Assembly (NCBI GenBank): GCA_902494195.1
Contig: CABUSH010000013.1
Location: 1-55,937 of the forward strand
Direction: 5' to 3'
DNA: 55,937 nucleotides
Origin: an uncultured Collinsella sp.
GTDB lineage: Bacteria; Actinomycetota; Coriobacteriia; Coriobacteriales; Coriobacteriaceae
Below, piece after piece: positions 40,726-55,803 of this stretch. Positions within the stretch are counted from its first letter, which is position 1, and every line of letters begins with the position of its first letter. The position numbers were made by a program, and so were the translations under genes. A model generated the notes under the pieces. The model searched no databases, was not told the DNA's origin, and was given only the letters and a program-made list of their open reading frames with translations.

Positions 40726-42825
40726 TTAGGCGTTCTTGCTCATGACCTCGTCCACGATGGACTTGGGCGCGGGCTCATAAGAGTCGAACTGCATCGTGTA
40801 GGATGCACGGCCCTGGGTCTGGGAGCGAAGGTCGGTAGCGTAACCGAACATCTCGCCCAGCGGCACCTTGGCACGGATGAGCTTGCTGTTCTTGCGATCC
40901 TCCATGCCCTCGATCTTGCCGCGGCGACCGGAGAGGTTGCCCATAACGTCGCCCATGTACTGCTCGGGGGTCTCGACCTCGACAGCCATGATCGGCTCGA
41001 GCAGCTGCGGATCGGACTTCTTGAGGGCGTCCTTGATAGCCATGGAACCGGCGATCTTGAAGGCGGCCTCGGAGGAGTCGACCTCGTGGTAAGAACCGTC
41101 GAACAGGGTGACCTTAACGTCGAGGACCGGGAAGCCGGCGATAACACCGGTGTTCAGGGCCTCCTGGATGCCCTTGTCGATGGACGGGATGTACTCCTTG
41201 GGCACGACGCCGCCGACGATAGCGTTGACGAACTCGTAGCCGAAGCCCTCCTCCATCTTCTCGAGCTTGATGACGGCGTGGCCATACTGACCGCGACCAC
41301 CGGACTGACGGACGAACTTGCCCTCAGCCTTCTCGACGTCGTGACCAGCGGTCTCGCGGTAGGCAACCTGGGGCTTACCAACGTTAGCGTCAACCTTGAA
41401 CTCGCGGAGCAGACGGTCGACGATGATCTCGAGGTGCAGCTCGCCCATGCCGGCGATGATGGTCTGGCCGGTCTCGTGGTTGGTGGACACCTGGAAGGTC
41501 GGGTCCTCCTCGGCGAGCTTGGTCAGAGCCAGGGACATCTTGTCCTGCTCGGCCTTGGTCTTGGGCTCGATGGCAACGTCGATAACGGGCTTAGCGAACT
41601 CGATCTTCTCGAGGACGATCTCCTTGCCCTCGGCGCACAGGGTGTCACCGGTGGTGGAGTTCTTGAAGCCGACGCAAGCGACGATGTCGCCGGCGGCAGC
41701 GTCGTCACGGTCGATACGCTCGGCGGCGTTCATCTCGAGGATGCGGCCGAGGCGCTCGCGCTGACCGTTGGAAGCGTTGACCACGTAGGAGCCGGACTCG
41801 GCACGGCCGGAGTAAACGCGGACATAGGTGAGCTTACCGACGAACGGGTCGGTCATGATCTTGAAGACCAGGCCGGAGAAGGGCTCGTCGAAGGAAGGAT
41901 GACGCTGGATCTCCTCGCCGGTGTCCGGATCGGTACCGGTGACGGCCTCGACGTCGAGCGGGCTGGGCAGGTAGTCGACGACAGCGTCGAGCAGCTCCTG
42001 GACGCCCTTGTTCTTGTAGGCGGAGCCCACGAAGACGAGGTTGAGCTCGTTGGCCAGAACGCCCTTACGCAGAGCAGCCTTGAGCTCCTCGACGGTGAAG
42101 TCCTCCTCCATGAGGATCTTCTCCATGAGCTCGTCGTCAAAGCTGGCAGCAGCGTCGAGGAGCTCCTCGCGCTTGGTGGCAGCGATGTCGGCGAACTCAG
42201 CCGGGATCTCGTCCATCGGCTCGGGGTAGGTCATGCCCTTCTCGTCGGCCTTGAAGTCCCATGCAGTCATGGTGACCAGGTCGATGACGCCCCAGAAGTT
42301 GTCCTCGGCGCCCATCGGGACCTGAGCGGCCACGGCGTTAGCGTCGAGACGATCCTTCATGGTCTCGATAGCGTTGAAGAAGTCAGCGCCCACGCGGTCA
42401 TACTTGTTGATGAAGGCGATGCGGGGAACGTTGAAGGTAGAAGCCTGACGCCAAACGGTCTCAGACTGAGGCTGAACGCCAGCAACGGCGTCGAAGACGG
42501 CGACAGCGCCATCGAGGACGCGCAGGCAGCGCTCGACCTCGGCGGTGAAGTCAACGTGGCCCGGGGTGTCGATGATCTGGATGCGGTAGTCCTTGCCGTC
42601 CTTGTTCCAGAAGCAGGTGGTAGCAGCGGAGGTAATGGTTACGCCGCGCTCCTGCTCCTGAACCATCCAGTCCATGGTGGCAGCGCCCTCATGGACCTCA
42701 CCGATCTTGTGGGTCTTACCGGTGTAGTAAAGAATACGCTCGGTCGTGGTGGTCTTACCGGCATCGATGTGGGCCATGATGCCGATGTTACGGGTATCGG
42801 AAAGCTTGTACTTAGGCTTAGCCAT
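40726..42825 (-). CDS. fusA: Elongation factor G
   Basis: 699 residues. G-domain motifs AHIDAGKTTTTERIL (G1), DTPGHVDF (G3) and NKYDRVGAD (G4) are intact; domains II-V follow with HRVDSS-type segments. It drives ribosomal translocation. In the order rpsL-rpsG-fusA-rpsJ, 60 bp ahead of rpsJ. Confidence 0.98.
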   Translation of the reverse strand: MAKPKYKLSDTRNIGIMAHIDAGKTTTTERILYYTGKTHKIGEVHEGAATMDWMVQEQERGVTITSAATTCFWNKDGKDYRIQIIDTPGHVDFTAEVERCLRVLDGAVAVFDAVAGVQPQSETVWRQASTFNVPRIAFINKYDRVGADFFNAIETMKDRLDANAVAAQVPMGAEDNFWGVIDLVTMTAWDFKADEKGMTYPEPMDEIPAEFADIAATKREELLDAAASFDDELMEKILMEEDFTVEELKAALRKGVLANELNLVFVGSAYKNKGVQELLDAVVDYLPSPLDVEAVTGTDPDTGEEIQRHPSFDEPFSGLVFKIMTDPFVGKLTYVRVYSGRAESGSYVVNASNGQRERLGRILEMNAAERIDRDDAAAGDIVACVGFKNSTTGDTLCAEGKEIVLEKIEFAKPVIDVAIEPKTKAEQDKMSLALTKLAEEDPTFQVSTNHETGQTIIAGMGELHLEIIVDRLLREFKVDANVGKPQVAYRETAGHDVEKAEGKFVRQSGGRGQYGHAVIKLEKMEEGFGYEFVNAIVGGVVPKEYIPSIDKGIQEALNTGVIAGFPVLDVKVTLFDGSYHEVDSSEAAFKIAGSMAIKDALKKSDPQLLEPIMAVEVETPEQYMGDVMGNLSGRRGKIEGMEDRKNSKLIRAKVPLGEMFGYATDLRSQTQGRASYTMQFDSYEPAPKSIVDEVMSKNA

Positions 42826-42844
42826 GTTAGTTCCTTACCTTAAC

Positions 42845-43318
42845 TTACCAACGATAGTGAGAGAACGCGCGGTTGGCCTCGGCCATCTTGAAGACGTCCT
42901 CACGCTTCTTGACGGAAGCGCCCAGGCCGTTGGAAGCGTCGAGGATCTCATTGGCGAGACGCTCGGCCATGGTCTTCTCCTTGCGAGCGCGGGAGAAGTT
43001 GACGATCCAGCGGATACCCAGAGCGGTGGAACGACGGGAGTTGACCTCCATCGGGACCTGATAGGTAGCGCCACCGACACGCTTGGGCTTAACCTCGAGC
43101 GTGGGCTTGACGTTGTCCATAGCCTTCTTGAAGGTAGCGAGAGCGTCGCCACCCTCGGACTTCTCGGCAACGATCTCGAAAGCGGTGTAAACGATGCGCT
43201 CAGCGGTGGCCTTCTTGCCGTCAAGAAGGACCTTGTTGATGAGCTGAGTCACCAGGCGGTTGTTGTAAACGGCGTCAGGCTGAACCTCACGACGATTAGC
43301 TGCTGCACGACGCGGCAT
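42845..43318 (-). CDS. rpsG: 30S ribosomal protein S7
   Basis: 157 residues with MPRRAAANRREVQPDAVYNN at the N-terminus and KPTLEVKPKRVGGATYQVP. It organises the 16S 3' domain and represses the str operon in E. coli. 19 bp before fusA. Confidence 0.97.
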   Translation of the reverse strand: MPRRAAANRREVQPDAVYNNRLVTQLINKVLLDGKKATAERIVYTAFEIVAEKSEGGDALATFKKAMDNVKPTLEVKPKRVGGATYQVPMEVNSRRSTALGIRWIVNFSRARKEKTMAERLANEILDASNGLGASVKKREDVFKMAEANRAFSHYRW

Positions 43319-43391
43319 GTGAAATCTCCTTAAGTGTCTACCGTGCGGCGCTTAGGCGGCACACGGCGAAAGTATCAAAACGTTATCTGGC

Positions 43392-43769
43392 TTATTTAGC
43401 CTTGGGGCGCTTAGCACCGTACTTGGAACGGGCCTGCATACGGTTCTGGACCGGAGCAGCGTCGTAGGCGCCACGGATGACGTGATAACGGACACCAGGG
43501 AGGTCACGGACACGACCGCCGCGGACGAGCACGATGGAGTGCTCCTGCAGGTTGTGGCCCTCACCCGGGATGTAAGCAGTAACTTCGATGCCGTTGACAA
43601 GGCGAACACGGGCAACCTTACGAAGAGCCGAGTTCGGCTTCTTGGGGCTCGTGGTGAAGACGCGGGTGCACACGCCGCGCTTCTGGGAGTTGTGCTGCAG
43701 AGCAGCGTTCTTGGACTTCTTGGGCACGGAACGACGGCCCTGGCGAACCAGCTGGTTAATAGTAGGCAA
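43392..43769 (-). CDS. rpsL: 30S ribosomal protein S12
   Basis: 125 residues with the decoding-site segments KKPNSALRKVARVRL and GEGHNLQEHSIVLVRGGRV. Lys at the classical streptomycin position 43 region (TPKKPN-type, here SPKKPN) is retained. TTG start with AAGGAG 6 bp upstream. First gene of the str block. Confidence 0.97.
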   Translation of the reverse strand: MPTINQLVRQGRRSVPKKSKNAALQHNSQKRGVCTRVFTTSPKKPNSALRKVARVRLVNGIEVTAYIPGEGHNLQEHSIVLVRGGRVRDLPGVRYHVIRGAYDAAPVQNRMQARSKYGAKRPKAK

Positions 43770-43862
43770 AGCGTACTCCTTCTCGAATGATTCCAGCTTT
43801 CTGTAAAGTGCAACGGCTTGAATCGAGGGGTCAGCATCCCCCTACGAAACACGCAGTTCGAT

Positions 43863-43891
43863 AGGATACGTGGCGTTAGCTGTGCCGTCAA
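43863..43891 (-). promoter_or_regulatory. str operon promoter
   Basis: TTGACG (43886-43891) and TATCCT (43863-43868) on the minus strand with exactly 17 bp between them. Predicted start near 43856, giving an ~87-nt leader before rpsL. Confidence 0.7.
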
Positions 43892-43945
43892 CAGACCACG
43901 CCGCCGGGCGTATCCCAAAATTGGCACATTTCCGCAAAGCCTACA

Positions 43946-44137
43946 CAAAAGGAATCCCCTCCTGTGCGCGGGGGCGGATTCCCGGGCCGGGCGGCACAGG
44001 GGTTAAGTTTGCTGCTCTACAGTCCTGGCTCGCACGGAGGCCACATTAAGTGGCCTCCGGCTCGTGCGGAACTCGCGACAAACTTAACCCCTGTGCCGCC
44101 CGGGCCGGGGATCCGACGCGCTCGTCGGGGCAACGTT
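43946..44137. repeat. Large structured palindrome, copy B (192 bp)
   Basis: Outer arms 43981-44010 and 44080-44109 pair with one mismatch and differ in sequence from those of copies A and C. The core again has GCTGCTCTACAGTCCTG, inner hairpin GGAGGCCAC-ATTAA-GTGGCCTCC and GTGCGGAACTCGCGA. Side segments, a left GGAATCC/GGATTCC hairpin and a right CCGACG/CGTCGG hairpin ending CAACGTT, are shared with copy C, which has the same 192-bp length. Confidence 0.9.
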
Positions 44138-44139
44138 AC

Positions 44140-44190
44140 CTGCCAAAAAGGGACAGGTTTATTTTGGTCGGTTTTATCTGGGGAAACGTC
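44140..44190. repeat. GGGACAGG element
   Basis: CCTGCCAAAAAGGGACAGG followed by TTTATTTTGG and GGTTTTATCTGG, nearly the same as at 18190-18232. It directly follows palindrome copy B. Confidence 0.65.
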
Positions 44191-44245
44191 GCGCTCCAAC
44201 GGTGATCTGCTCTCACCTGTCGCATGGAAATCGGCGGCGCTTTCG

Positions 44246-44366
44246 GAAGTATGCGGCAAATTCTGGACCCGCCGAGCGCACCGGGGTTTTGCGATAATAA
44301 ACCCGCAGGTAGAGCGCTTGAGCATATACGGTGTGGTCGACCCATCAAGATTTTGCCGCATACTTC
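44246..44366. repeat. Long-loop inverted repeat
   Basis: Perfect 15-bp arms GAAGTATGCGGCAAA (44246-44260) and TTTGCCGCATACTTC (44352-44366) are 91 bp apart. No gene lies inside. It may be a repeat element or an RNA structure. Confidence 0.6.
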
Positions 44367-44417
44367 AGGAATGCAGGCGAATATCGTGCGGTCTAACCGC
44401 CCATTTACCGCAAAGAA

Positions 44418-44444
44418 GGCCGCTTCCCCTAGTAGAAAGCGGCC
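44418..44444 (-). terminator. Terminator after anti-sigma gene
   Basis: Stem GGCCGCTT/AAGCGGCC (44418-44425 and 44437-44444) just past the stop codon, followed on the minus strand by TTCTTTG, a modest U-run. Confidence 0.6.
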
Positions 44445-44451
44445 CCAAATC

Positions 44452-45528
44452 TTACGAATAGACGATGGTAAAGGGTTCCGACGTTTCGGCGCCCCCTGTT
44501 GAAGTGCAGCGTGTGCCTTCGAGCGTTACTGAAACCACTTGGTCGACATCAATCAACTTCGTTGGCACCCAAATGTTCTCTCCGCTATTGCGTCCCATCG
44601 AAACATAGAAATTGTACGCCCCTGCGTCGTCATCTTCGATAATCTGCTCTGACCCATCCTTGTAGGTGACGGTCAGTTTATGATCAACTGCTTCATAGCC
44701 CAGATCATCGATGTGCGTCTGGATGGAAAACGGACTGATCTCGAGAGGCGAGTCATCGGAGCGGAGTTCTTTTGTATCGACGTGCGCTCCGACGTTAAAC
44801 TCTGGCGTCGATACCTCGATCACCTTCGCATCCTCACCTTTGCCCTCCGTCCAACTGATATTCCAGGTGACCGCATGTCGTAAATCTCGATCGCGATTCC
44901 AAGATGCAAAGTACATCGTGCCGTTAATGACCGTGTCGCTTGATGTGTCTTTATCAATGGTGCAGCGTGTATCAGCCCATTCCTCGCCGAAGTTCATGCT
45001 GGGTGTACTGACGCCCCCTTCTTCTTCACCATAGAGAACAAGTTCGCCAAGCTCTGCCGCCGGCTTGTAGTAGTTAACGCCATTCGGATTGGACAATGTA
45101 AACGTCACAGCACCGCAACCGTTCTCGTCGATTGCCATCTCATGAATGTCGAGCGTATAGCCGTTGCCCTCGACGGACAGATTGACCTTCTGGACTGCAC
45201 CCTCCAGGCTTTGGGGCGCGATACCATCACCAAACTCTCTGGTGTAGGTATATTTCGTCCCCGACGAGCCGCCATTTGTCCAGGTAACGGACTCTCCGTT
45301 GCCATGGTTTCCCCAGGCAGAGGCAAAATAACTGGAATTGACAACAGCGTAGGCGACCCCTCCGGTCGCCAGCACTCCGGCAAGACATCCGATTACGGCA
45401 ACATACAGAGGCTTCGCGTGACCCTTTCGGCGAAGCGGCTCGCCAGCAGCGGCATAAAGAACACGGTCAGCAAGATCGCTATCGGCTTGGACGGACTCGA
45501 AGGCCTGCTTGATCTGGTTGGATTTCAT
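44452..45528 (-). CDS. Membrane-anchored anti-sigma-like protein
   Basis: 358 residues: a cytoplasmic N-terminus (1-38), one transmembrane helix (about 40-63, LYVAVIGCLAGVLATGG), then a ~295-residue extracytoplasmic domain rich in beta-prone segments, similar in layout to DUF4179-type proteins found beside ECF sigma factors. GGAGG lies 6 bp before the ATG, which overlaps the end of the sigma gene by 50 bp. It likely holds the sigma factor inactive until an envelope signal arrives (inference from context). The short N-terminus has no visible zinc-binding ZAS motif. Confidence 0.75.
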   Translation of the reverse strand: MKSNQIKQAFESVQADSDLADRVLYAAAGEPLRRKGHAKPLYVAVIGCLAGVLATGGVAYAVVNSSYFASAWGNHGNGESVTWTNGGSSGTKYTYTREFGDGIAPQSLEGAVQKVNLSVEGNGYTLDIHEMAIDENGCGAVTFTLSNPNGVNYYKPAAELGELVLYGEEEGGVSTPSMNFGEEWADTRCTIDKDTSSDTVINGTMYFASWNRDRDLRHAVTWNISWTEGKGEDAKVIEVSTPEFNVGAHVDTKELRSDDSPLEISPFSIQTHIDDLGYEAVDHKLTVTYKDGSEQIIEDDDAGAYNFYVSMGRNSGENIWVPTKLIDVDQVVSVTLEGTRCTSTGGAETSEPFTIVYS

Positions 45529-45997
45529 GGTCGCCCTCCTCTAGGATGAACTTGAGCTTCGATCTGCCGCGAGCTAAACGCGTTCGAACGGTCGCGGCTG
45601 GCACATGCAGTAACTCGGCAATTTCTGAAGTCGAGAAGCCCAGATAGTAATAGAGCACGATAGGAATACGGAATCGCTCCGGAAGTCGCATAACGTCTGA
45701 CAGGACCGCCTTGGTCTCCTCCTGCGCCGTCGAAAGCGAATCGGCCAGATTCTCAATATCCTCCACGCGCCTCCACGGCTTTCGAAAGAGAGATTTACAT
45801 TCATTGATCGTGACCCGGATAAGCCATCGACGAAGATGCTCCCAGTTTTCAAATTGCGCGTCGCTTTTGAGCAACTTAAGAAAGACGTCTTGAGCGACAT
45901 CGTCGGCGTCAGCGCGATCACGCAGATACGTCAATGCGATCCGAAACACGACATCCCGGTGGTCTTCGACCGCCTGTCTAAAAGCTTGTTCTTCCAT
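45479..45997 (-). CDS. ECF-type RNA polymerase sigma factor
   Basis: 172 residues. Sigma-2 region: TYLRDRADADDVAQDVFLKL near 25-45. Sigma-4 region: YYYLGFSTSEIAELLHVPAATVRTRLARGR near 115-145, given here by its key parts GFSTSEIAELL and TVRTRLARGR. ATG at 45997 has GGGAGG 5 bp upstream; a GTG two codons earlier is possible. Probably autoregulated through the promoter at 46046-46074. Confidence 0.9.
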   Translation of the reverse strand: MEEQAFRQAVEDHRDVVFRIALTYLRDRADADDVAQDVFLKLLKSDAQFENWEHLRRWLIRVTINECKSLFRKPWRRVEDIENLADSLSTAQEETKAVLSDVMRLPERFRIPIVLYYYLGFSTSEIAELLHVPAATVRTRLARGRSKLKFILEEGDHEIQPDQAGLRVRPSR

Positions 45998-46045
45998 AAT
46001 CACCTCCCGGTGACATTAATGGTTCTCGATGAGGCCCTCACCATA

Positions 46046-46074
46046 GATACGCTCTTGTCGGGCGAAATGTTTCA
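46046..46074 (-). promoter_or_regulatory. Candidate ECF-type promoter upstream of sigma gene
   Basis: TGAAAC (46069-46074) and CGTATC (46046-46051) on the minus strand, 17 bp between them, resemble the AAC/CGT elements used by ECF sigma factors. Confidence 0.45.
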
Positions 46075-46087
46075 AATTCAAGCATGA

Positions 46088-46120
46088 AAAACCGACCAAA
46101 ATAAACCTGTCCCTTATTGG
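46088..46120. repeat. Inverted GGGACAGG element
   Basis: AAAACCGACCAAAATAAACC followed by TGTCCCTTATTGGC is the reverse-oriented counterpart of 44140-44190. The two lie on opposite sides of the ECF cassette. Confidence 0.65.
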
Positions 46121-46312
46121 CAAAAGGAATCCCCTTCTGTGCGCGGGGGCGGATTCCCGGAACGGGCGGCCCGCTGTTTAAGTTTGCTGCTCTACAGTCC
46201 TGCACAAGACGGAAAGCACATTAAGTGCTTTCCTTTGCGTGCGGAACTCGCGACAAACTTTAACAGCGGGCCGCCCGTTCCGGGAATCCGACGTGCTCGT
46301 CGGGGCAACGTT
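46121..46312. repeat. Large structured palindrome, copy C (192 bp)
   Basis: Arms 46151-46186 and 46254-46289 pair over 36 bp with one mismatch around a 67-bp core. The inner hairpin is GGAAAGCAC-ATTAA-GTGCTTTCC. Same orientation and length as copy B, located 2.2 kb away across the ECF sigma/anti-sigma genes. Confidence 0.9.
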
Positions 46313-46317
46313 CCTCA

Positions 46318-46356
46318 CCAAAAAAGACCCGCTCCCCTGTTGGGAAGCGGGTCTTT
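46318..46356 (-). terminator. rpoBC terminator
   Basis: Stem AAAGACCCGCT/AGCGGGTCTTT (46323-46333 and 46346-46356) with A-run 46319-46325 on the plus strand, giving a strong U-run on the minus strand. Confidence 0.88.
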
Positions 46357-46382
46357 GGAAGGGCGGTTAACGTACTAGGAAA

Positions 46383-50858
<4,476 letters not shown>

Positions 50859-50864
50859 AGTCAA

Positions 50865-54356
<3,492 letters not shown>

Positions 54357-54429
54357 CAGGTTTTTCCTCCTTCACGGAAATGCTCGGTGGGTTGGCGAGG
54401 CATAGCTTCGCCAGTTATCGCAACCTAAT

Positions 54430-54457
54430 AGTTTATCAGGTACCGACCGTTGGGCAA
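54430..54457 (-). promoter_or_regulatory. rpoBC promoter
   Basis: TTGCCC (54452-54457) and TAAACT (54430-54435) on the minus strand, 16-bp spacer, about 70 bp before the rpoB start. Confidence 0.55.
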
Positions 54458-54534
54458 GAAAAGCCTTGACGCGATTGAGTTTTTGGAGTAGCAAAGTTTT
54501 TCGGCAGAAAACACGCAGGTAGATGTATGTGTAT

Positions 54535-54567
54535 CGAACATCTGTTCATATATTTTCTGTGAACAGA
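54535..54567. promoter_or_regulatory. LexA-like motif and overlapping inverted repeat
   Basis: CGAACATCTGTTCA (54535-54548) fits the CGAACnnnnGTTCg pattern of Gram-positive SOS boxes but for the last base. It overlaps an 8-bp inverted repeat TCTGTTCA/TGAACAGA (54541-54548 and 54560-54567). No obvious SOS gene is adjacent. Confidence 0.25.
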
Positions 54568-54590
54568 GAGCCAGCAATCGCAGCTCTTAT

Positions 54591-54623
54591 AAAAAACGGG
54601 TGCAGACCGAAGTCCGCACCCGT
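54591..54623 (-). terminator. galU terminator
   Basis: Stem ACGGGTGCAGAC/GTCCGCACCCGT with a 4-nt loop CGAA and one mismatch; AAAAAA on the plus side gives the U-run on the minus strand. Confidence 0.85.
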
Positions 54624-54643
54624 AAATGTCGATGCCCGAAGGC

Positions 54644-55552
54644 TTATTTGCGCATCAAGCCGCCGCGCTCGTCGATGGCGTCCCAGAAGGCGCTGGCAAA
54701 GCGAGGATCGCTTGCGGCCATGAGGGCGTTGGTGGCCATCCAGCCAGACGGGGTGCCGGTGTCGTAGCCCGAGAGCGGGTCGATGACGACAGCGTACATG
54801 GCCTCGCGATCGAGCGAGCGGGCCATGGCGTCGGTGAGCTGGATCTCGCCGCCCTTGCCGGCCTGCTGATCGGCGAGCAGGTCCATGACCAGCGGGCTCA
54901 GCAGATAACGGCCGACAATGTACAGGTTGGACGGAGCCGCCTCGGGAGCGGGCTTCTCGACCAGACCGCCGATGCGCCAGACAGCGCCCGGCTCTGCATC
55001 GGCAACGTCCTCGGCGCCCTCGAGCGAACCGACGCGCTCGCCGGCGATAACGCCGTAGCGGCTGACTTCCTCGGGCGAGCAAGCAGCGACGGCGATAACC
55101 GAAGCTCCACCGTGCTCCTTGGAAACGGCGAGCATCTTGTCGCAGATGTCGCGATTAGGCACAACGTAGTCGCCCAGAAGAACCAGGAAGTTCTCCCCTG
55201 CCACGGCGTCGGCAGCAGAGCGGATAGCATGGCCGAGGCCCTTGGGCTCGTACTGATAACGGAAGTCGACCGGCATACCGCCCGCATGGGCGACGGCGTC
55301 GGCGTAGGCGTCCTTACCGCGCTCGCGCAGCAGATTCTCGAGCGAGCGATCGGGCTGGAAGTAGCTCAGCAGCTCGGGCTTACCGGGAGAGGTAACGATG
55401 ATGGCGTCATCGACCTCCTCGGGGTCGAGCGCCTCCTCAACGACATACTGGATGACCGGCTTGTCGAGAACCGGCAGCATCTCTTTGGGGGTGCACTTGG
55501 TGCCAGGCAGAAAACGCGTGCCAAGACCGGCGGCGGGGATGATTGCCTTCAT
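54644..55552 (-). CDS. galU: UTP--glucose-1-phosphate uridylyltransferase
   Basis: 302 residues. Nucleotidyltransferase motif AAGLGTRFLPGTKCTPKEML at the N-terminus and VLDKPVIQYVVEEA; VEKPAPEAAPSN near 205 marks the sugar-phosphate site. It makes UDP-glucose for envelope polysaccharides and galactose metabolism. ATG at 55552 is used; a TTG three codons upstream lies closer to AAAGGA. Monocistronic with its own terminator, upstream of rpoB. Confidence 0.94.
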   Translation of the reverse strand: MKAIIPAAGLGTRFLPGTKCTPKEMLPVLDKPVIQYVVEEALDPEEVDDAIIVTSPGKPELLSYFQPDRSLENLLRERGKDAYADAVAHAGGMPVDFRYQYEPKGLGHAIRSAADAVAGENFLVLLGDYVVPNRDICDKMLAVSKEHGGASVIAVAACSPEEVSRYGVIAGERVGSLEGAEDVADAEPGAVWRIGGLVEKPAPEAAPSNLYIVGRYLLSPLVMDLLADQQAGKGGEIQLTDAMARSLDREAMYAVVIDPLSGYDTGTPSGWMATNALMAASDPRFASAFWDAIDERGGLMRK

Positions 55553-55561
55553 GTTATTCAA

Positions 55562-55800
55562 GGATCCTTTCGCAGGCGCAGAATGCGCCCTGTGCGTGCG
55601 GCACGGCGGCCGCAGACCAAATTGCGATACCGAAGTATCTTACCGCCGGAGACATACGTCGCCGTAAGGCAAACGCAATTCTTCAGCAGGTCAACGCAAA
55701 TTATTGCTCGAATGGTGCAATTTTACGCCCCAGCGGTAACGGGAATGGCACGGCGAAGACAACGATGCTCTGCGTGCCGAGCAATGGGAATGAGGAGCCA
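55562..55800. other. Intergenic region upstream of galU
   Basis: A G+C-rich then A+T-richer 240-bp stretch with no clear promoter consensus and no gene. The rplL-like frame opens at its right end. Confidence 0.5.
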
Positions 55801-55803
55801 AAA

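Larger units (their letters stand above)
43770..44451. other. Intergenic region upstream of rpsL
   Basis: 682 bp with the str promoter, palindrome B, a GGGACAGG element, the 15-bp long-loop inverted repeat and the anti-sigma terminator. No convincing ORF: frames across it follow the repeats. Confidence 0.65.
46004..46382. other. Intergenic region between ECF sigma gene and rpoC
   Basis: Contains the ECF promoter, the inverted GGGACAGG element, palindrome C and the rpoBC terminator. No gene. Confidence 0.7.
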
